A stretch of DNA of 43,493 nucleotides from an uncultured bacterium (GTDB lineage: Bacteria > Verrucomicrobiota > Kiritimatiellia > RFP12 > UBA1067): assembly GCA_902761035.1 (NCBI GenBank), contig CACWIW010000014.1:1-43493 (forward strand), given 5' to 3'. The number at the start of each line of letters is the position of its first letter. Position 1 is the stretch's first letter. The translations under genes and the position numbers were made by a program. The notes under the pieces were generated by a model. The model was not told the DNA's origin. It saw only the letters and a list, made by a program, of their open reading frames with translations, and did no database searches. Below are positions 39,956-43,493 of the stretch, piece after piece.

Positions 39956-42589
39956 CTACCTGACGAGAATGATAAATCCCTTCATGAGATACAGTCCGTC
40001 GTCCTTTGCAACAAGCGATCCACTCTGCCCTTCGTCTGCGCGCTTGAACTTCACCGTGTTCGCCGGTTTTGTGGCCCATGTGACAATCGGCGTTTTCGAC
40101 GGAACCTTGCGGTCGCCGATTTTCACGTAGATCGTCCGCGCATCGTTCGCGAAGGAACATATATGATCGTCCTGCGAGGCCGCCGTGCTCCACGGCAGGG
40201 TGTTACCGCTCAAGTCGAGCGACGAACCGTTCTTCATTTCGATGTTCGGGAATTTCGTCCCGACCGGCTTCAGCGCCCCGTAAACGGAAATCTTGTTGTT
40301 GGCACTTACCGCGCTCGCGCTTGCGCCCCATGTCAAGTTGCTCATGCTGATGTTAGCGAGATTGATGCGCGCTATGCTGTTGATGTCGAAGTCGGCGTTC
40401 GCGCCGTTGAACGCCGTTTTGTCGAAAACGAGCGTGCCAGCGCCGGAAGACGCGAACGTGCCATTTCTAACTGTCAGGTTGAAAAGGTGGAACAACTTGC
40501 CGTTAGCCACCGTCACGCCGAGCCTGTGTCCGTCAAGGTTAAGGGTATGGGCATTGTAGCCGGCGTTGATGAATCCGAAGTCTGCCGCCGCGTTTATGGT
40601 CGAATCCGCAGTGAGCTGAACCCGCGAAAGCATGGTCCATCCATTGGGGATGTAGCCGCCCAGATTGGCGAGCGTTCCCCCGTCAAGCGTATAGAGGCAT
40701 GTAACAGAGGCGTTCTTGTGTCCGTATGCGCCGGAATTTGAACTTCCCGCACCGTCCACGTCAAACACCGCCCCCTTGCACACCGTCACGTGCCCATGCG
40801 TGGCATCGCTCGGATAGCAGTTGTTCCACGCCCGCATCGTACCGTTGGAGACGATCGTGCCGCCGGTGTACGTCTGGCCGGTCTTCTCCGCGTTGAGCTT
40901 CCCCGCGCCGATCTTGATGAACGTGAGCGAGCCCGTCAAGGACATCGACGTGTTGACGGCCGTGCCGCTCTCCACGTCCAGCAGCAATCTGCCTCCCTCG
41001 GCGGAGGACGTCACCGTAAACGGCCTGTTTCCCGTGAACACCGTAGAAGGAATCGTCACGCTCTTTCCGTTGACGTCGATCACCGCGTTGCTCACAACGC
41101 CGTCGAAGGCCTGGTGCAAGTCGAGGGAATCCACATCGCCGGGCATCGTAAACGAACCCGCCAGCCTGTAGGCCAACGGAGTGACGCCAGCCGTCTTTAC
41201 ATACTGGTACTCCGCATAAGAGGAATACCTGACTTCCATCGTGGAAGTCACGCCCCCTTCCCATTCGACGGGATACGCCGTGCCGTCCCCAAGATAGAAG
41301 TCCCACTTGCCCTCCGAGACGTTCCACATGGCGTACGCAGGCTCCGTCGTGGGCTTGACGTAAATCCCGTCGTCGGCCACGGCCAGCCCCATTCCCCGGT
41401 CCTCGGCCGAAACCCCGTCACACACAAGCTCGAAATCAACGGTCGTGGACGGCGCACCCCACGAGACGAGCTTATCGCCGAAATGGATGTCGCGCGAGCC
41501 GACGTATATCTTGATCTTGGCGTTCGACGCGAACGTACATGTGCGGGCGGCGTTGACCTCGCTGACGACGGACCATGCCGCGTTCTTGCCGCTCAGGTCA
41601 AGCGTCGAGCCGTTCTGCATCTGAATGCTCGGAAACTTCTGTCCGTTCGGAGTGAACTTCCCGTAAACGGAAAACACGTATGAGACGTTGTTGACAAAGG
41701 CACCCACGTTCCACGTCAGGTTGCTCACGCTGACCGCAGTACCGTGTCCCACACCGCAGTTCACCTCAAGATCGCCGTTAGGCGCGCGGAATGAACCTTT
41801 GGTCACATTGACTGACGCGGGGCCGTTCAGAACGAGCTTACCGTTCGTGAAGCCGAAATTGTACAGATAGCCTGCACTGGGTGTGTTCATGTAGAGCGTG
41901 TGGCCACCGAAATCAAGGTTTATCTCGGCGTAACCACCGTTGATGAATCCAAACGCCGCGGTCGCCTCGAAATAAGAGTCGCGCTGCAACTGCAGTTTTG
42001 CCACTTGCGACCAGCCGGTCGGAATGTTACCACCGCGATTGGCAAGCGTGCCGCCGTCAAGGATGTAAAGGCACGCGACAGAGGCATTACGATAATCCTG
42101 GGCATTGGTATTGTAACCGTCCACGTCAAACACCGCTCCTTCGCACACCGTCACGCGACCGTAGGTCGCATCGCTCGGATAGCAGTTTTTCCACGCCCGC
42201 ATGATGCCGTTGGAGACGATCGTGCCGCCGGTGTACGTCTGGCCGGTCTTCGTGGCGATGAGGCGTCCCGCGCCGGTCTTGACGAGCGTGAGGTTGCCGG
42301 AAAGCGCAACCGTGCTGTTCTGCGAATCGCCGCTTGCAACGTTTACGACAAGCAGTCCGGGTGCGCTCGTATCGGTCGAGGTGTCGGTAATCGTTCCCGC
42401 CCCGGCAAGGCCGTTCACGGTAAGCGTATGTCCCGCGAGGTCGAGCGTCACGCCTGAATCGACGGTCAGCGTCTCCGCATACGTCTCATCCGAAGTCAGC
42501 TGTCGGCTTGCGCTTTCAGTCTGGGCATACGACGGCACCGCCGCCGCCACGCATATTGCCGCGAGTGCCATCAGTTTTTTCGCGTTCAT
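39956..42589 (-). CDS. PATR-repeat surface adhesin with phase-variable promoter
   Basis: The 877-aa protein has a signal peptide (MNAKKLMALAAICVAAAVPSYA) nearly the same as that of its neighbour, then two homologous beta-solenoid halves, each with 'KTGQTYTGGTIVSNG.MRAW', 'CYPSDAT.G.VTVC.GAVFDVDG', 'LDGGTLAN.GG.IP.GW' and 'FP.I.M.NGS.LDLSG'. The protein ends DDGLYLMKGFIILVR. No anchor or barrel domain is seen; attachment probably depends on the shared C-terminal tail. AGGA lies 10 nt before the ATG at 42589; a longer frame upstream crosses the promoter. The promoter spacer contains eight G (42636-42643). Confidence 0.8.
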   Translation of the reverse strand: MNAKKLMALAAICVAAAVPSYAQTESASRQLTSDETYAETLTVDSGVTLDLAGHTLTVNGLAGAGTITDTSTDTSAPGLLVVNVASGDSQNSTVALSGNLTLVKTGAGRLIATKTGQTYTGGTIVSNGIMRAWKNCYPSDATYGRVTVCEGAVFDVDGYNTNAQDYRNASVACLYILDGGTLANRGGNIPTGWSQVAKLQLQRDSYFEATAAFGFINGGYAEINLDFGGHTLYMNTPSAGYLYNFGFTNGKLVLNGPASVNVTKGSFRAPNGDLEVNCGVGHGTAVSVSNLTWNVGAFVNNVSYVFSVYGKFTPNGQKFPSIQMQNGSTLDLSGKNAAWSVVSEVNAARTCTFASNAKIKIYVGSRDIHFGDKLVSWGAPSTTVDFELVCDGVSAEDRGMGLAVADDGIYVKPTTEPAYAMWNVSEGKWDFYLGDGTAYPVEWEGGVTSTMEVRYSSYAEYQYVKTAGVTPLAYRLAGSFTMPGDVDSLDLHQAFDGVVSNAVIDVNGKSVTIPSTVFTGNRPFTVTSSAEGGRLLLDVESGTAVNTSMSLTGSLTFIKIGAGKLNAEKTGQTYTGGTIVSNGTMRAWNNCYPSDATHGHVTVCKGAVFDVDGAGSSNSGAYGHKNASVTCLYTLDGGTLANLGGYIPNGWTMLSRVQLTADSTINAAADFGFINAGYNAHTLNLDGHRLGVTVANGKLFHLFNLTVRNGTFASSGAGTLVFDKTAFNGANADFDINSIARINLANISMSNLTWGASASAVSANNKISVYGALKPVGTKFPNIEMKNGSSLDLSGNTLPWSTAASQDDHICSFANDARTIYVKIGDRKVPSKTPIVTWATKPANTVKFKRADEGQSGSLVAKDDGLYLMKGFIILVR

Positions 42590-42629
42590 TCTTGGTTTGT
42601 CCTTTTGAAGGTAAAACTTAAATGACACT

Positions 42630-42657
42630 ATTTTACCCCCCCCTGCGGTTTTGTCAA
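42630..42657 (-). promoter_or_regulatory. Adhesin promoter with G8 tract in the spacer
   Basis: TTGACA (42652-42657), a 16-bp spacer ending in eight G, and TAAAAT (42630-42635) on the minus strand. One more G would give the optimal 17-bp spacing, so tract length should set promoter strength. Confidence 0.7.
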
Positions 42658-42727
42658 TTAGGATTTTTGGAAATTTGCGTTGCCACATCCGCCGCCTGGA
42701 AGTCGACTTTCCCAGTTAGGCGACACT

Positions 42728-42854
42728 GACTGGGAACGCCGCCATCTTGGCGGCGGAGCGGTGGGGCGAGCCGCCCATCCCACTGGGCACCTCGCCCGTT
42801 CGGGGTGGCGGGCGTCTCGCCCGCAACTGGGGCAACGGGCGTCCCGCCCGTTGC
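42728..42854. repeat. 127-bp palindrome-rich dispersed repeat, copy 2
   Basis: Counterpart of 39808-39948 without its 14-bp insertion. It begins 12 nt past the stop of the CAP-domain gene and includes CCGCCATCTTGGCGGCGG and the two GTC(T/C)C-loop hairpins. Confidence 0.8.
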
Positions 42855-42866
42855 CGCCCGATTTCC

Positions 42867-43343
42867 TCAACGGCGCTTCCGGCGGACGATGCGGCGGACA
42901 ATCTTGGGTCTGCCGCCGCCGAAGGTCTGCACCCAACATCCCCTGCAGACGCCGACGCCGAGATGCGTGAATCTGCGCGAAAGGATGTTGGCCCTGTGGC
43001 CCTTGGAATGCATCCAGCCCCTGACGACGGCGGCCGGCGAGCGGTAACCCTTGGCTATGTTCTCGCCCATCCAGCCATATCCGCGCAGCCCGTTGAAGGC
43101 ACCCTTGTGGTTGAAACGCCCGCGCTGGCAAATCTCTTTCGCGCGCTTGTCGGCCTGGGCCTGGCAACGCTGCGATAGCGCGAGGGGCTTAAGCCCCACC
43201 TTCTTACGCTCCGCGTTGACGAGGGCCAGCACCTGCTCGGCGTGTGACGCCGCCTGCACCTGTACGGGCGCAACCAATCCGACGAACAGTACCGCCGCCA
43301 CGGCGGCAAATCGCACGGCAGACCAGACTTTGCTATTTCTCAT
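42867..43343 (-). CDS. Secreted CAP-domain (SCP/PR1) protein
   Basis: The 158-aa protein has a signal peptide (VRFAAVAAVLFVGLVAPVQVQAA) and a bacterial CAP domain: 'HAEQVLALVNAERKKVGLKPL', 'RGRFNHKG', 'GYGWMGENIAKGY', 'VVRGWMHSKGHRANIL', 'THLGVGVC'. The paired His and the Glu of 'GENIA' form the typical CAP cavity. Bacterial CAP proteins are extracellular and mostly of unknown activity. The C-terminal tail is very basic (RPKIVRRIVRRKRR). TATCAT ends 7 nt before the ATG with no ribosome site, so it is probably a leaderless mRNA. Confidence 0.85.
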   Translation of the reverse strand: MRNSKVWSAVRFAAVAAVLFVGLVAPVQVQAASHAEQVLALVNAERKKVGLKPLALSQRCQAQADKRAKEICQRGRFNHKGAFNGLRGYGWMGENIAKGYRSPAAVVRGWMHSKGHRANILSRRFTHLGVGVCRGCWVQTFGGGRPKIVRRIVRRKRR

Positions 43344-43350
43344 GGCGGAT

Positions 43351-43380
43351 ATGATACCAAACTCCTTTTCGGGGAATCAA
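43351..43380 (-). promoter_or_regulatory. Promoter of the CAP gene
   Basis: TTGATT (43375-43380), 18-bp spacer, TATCAT preceded by TGG (43351-43356) on the minus strand, 7 nt before the ATG. Confidence 0.65.
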
Positions 43381-43400
43381 GGCAGCACAATGACACACGC

Positions 43401-43433
43401 TTATCCCGACTTTTTCGGGATGAGTTATCCCGA
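43401..43433. repeat. TTATCCCGA direct repeat with hairpin
   Basis: ATCCCGA (43403-43409) pairs with TCGGGAT (43415-43421), and TTATCCCGA repeats at 43425-43433. It could be an operator or a terminator of a gene beyond the window. Nothing coding is seen from 43381 to the end. Confidence 0.45.
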
Positions 43434-43493
43434 AATCGCGTCGTACCCTTGAAAACATTGGCTCAAAAATATTTTCAGGGGGTTCAAAAACTG

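Noticed and set aside
35288..42589. Classical type V autotransporters
   Set aside because: PATR repeats are present, but no C-terminal 12-strand barrel follows in either protein.
1..43493. tRNA or rRNA genes
   Set aside because: No stretch with recognisable tRNA arms or rRNA core sequence was found by eye.

Overview
This window most likely comes from an uncultured, polysaccharide-degrading, Gram-negative bacterium of the PVC group, probably Kiritimatiellota or a close relative (inference). The reasons are several large secreted glycoside hydrolases with no SusC/SusD partners, LamG-like 'WIESTGGQYIDTG' openings, PATR-type beta-strand surface proteins, a CotH protein and GC-rich coding DNA. 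No rRNA, tRNA or CRISPR array was recognised. Almost every gene is on the minus strand; the exceptions are one large surface protein, one response-regulator fragment and a decayed transposase.

Layout. 398-7798: three secreted carbohydrate enzymes (GH127, LamG-GH5, and an unassigned 916-aa enzyme). 7800-16760: an accessory region holding an AbiE toxin-antitoxin pair with doubled operators, phage-like gene debris, an HD hydrolase, an AT-rich DUF2971/Sel1-repeat pair and an Rpn-type nuclease. 16813-22260: a GH78-like rhamnosidase, then an operon of an LRR membrane protein and an STN-like periplasmic protein. 22336-23152: a decayed IS with inverted repeats. 23531-28299: an operon of an unknown cytoplasmic protein, GH97 and a Tat-exported GH20-like protein. 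28721-32101 (+): a carbohydrate-binding Cthe_2159-like surface protein. 32382-43343: CotH, two PATR adhesins and a CAP-domain protein.

How it may work together. The hydrolases would act outside the cytoplasm on arabinose-, rhamnose-, galactose/glucose- and hexosamine-bearing plant or host glycans. The adhesins and the carbohydrate-binding protein would hold cells to the substrate.

Four things stand out. (1) One adhesin promoter has an eight-G run between its -35 and -10 boxes, a typical phase-variation switch. (2) Several genes have an extended -10 (TGGTATAAT type) only 6-8 nt before the start codon, which predicts leaderless mRNAs. (3) Intergenic DNA repeatedly holds tiny open frames made of the head of one gene and the tail of another, plus short exact pieces of neighbouring genes. 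(4) There are families of dispersed palindromic repeats, two of which sit in frame inside the GH127 gene.
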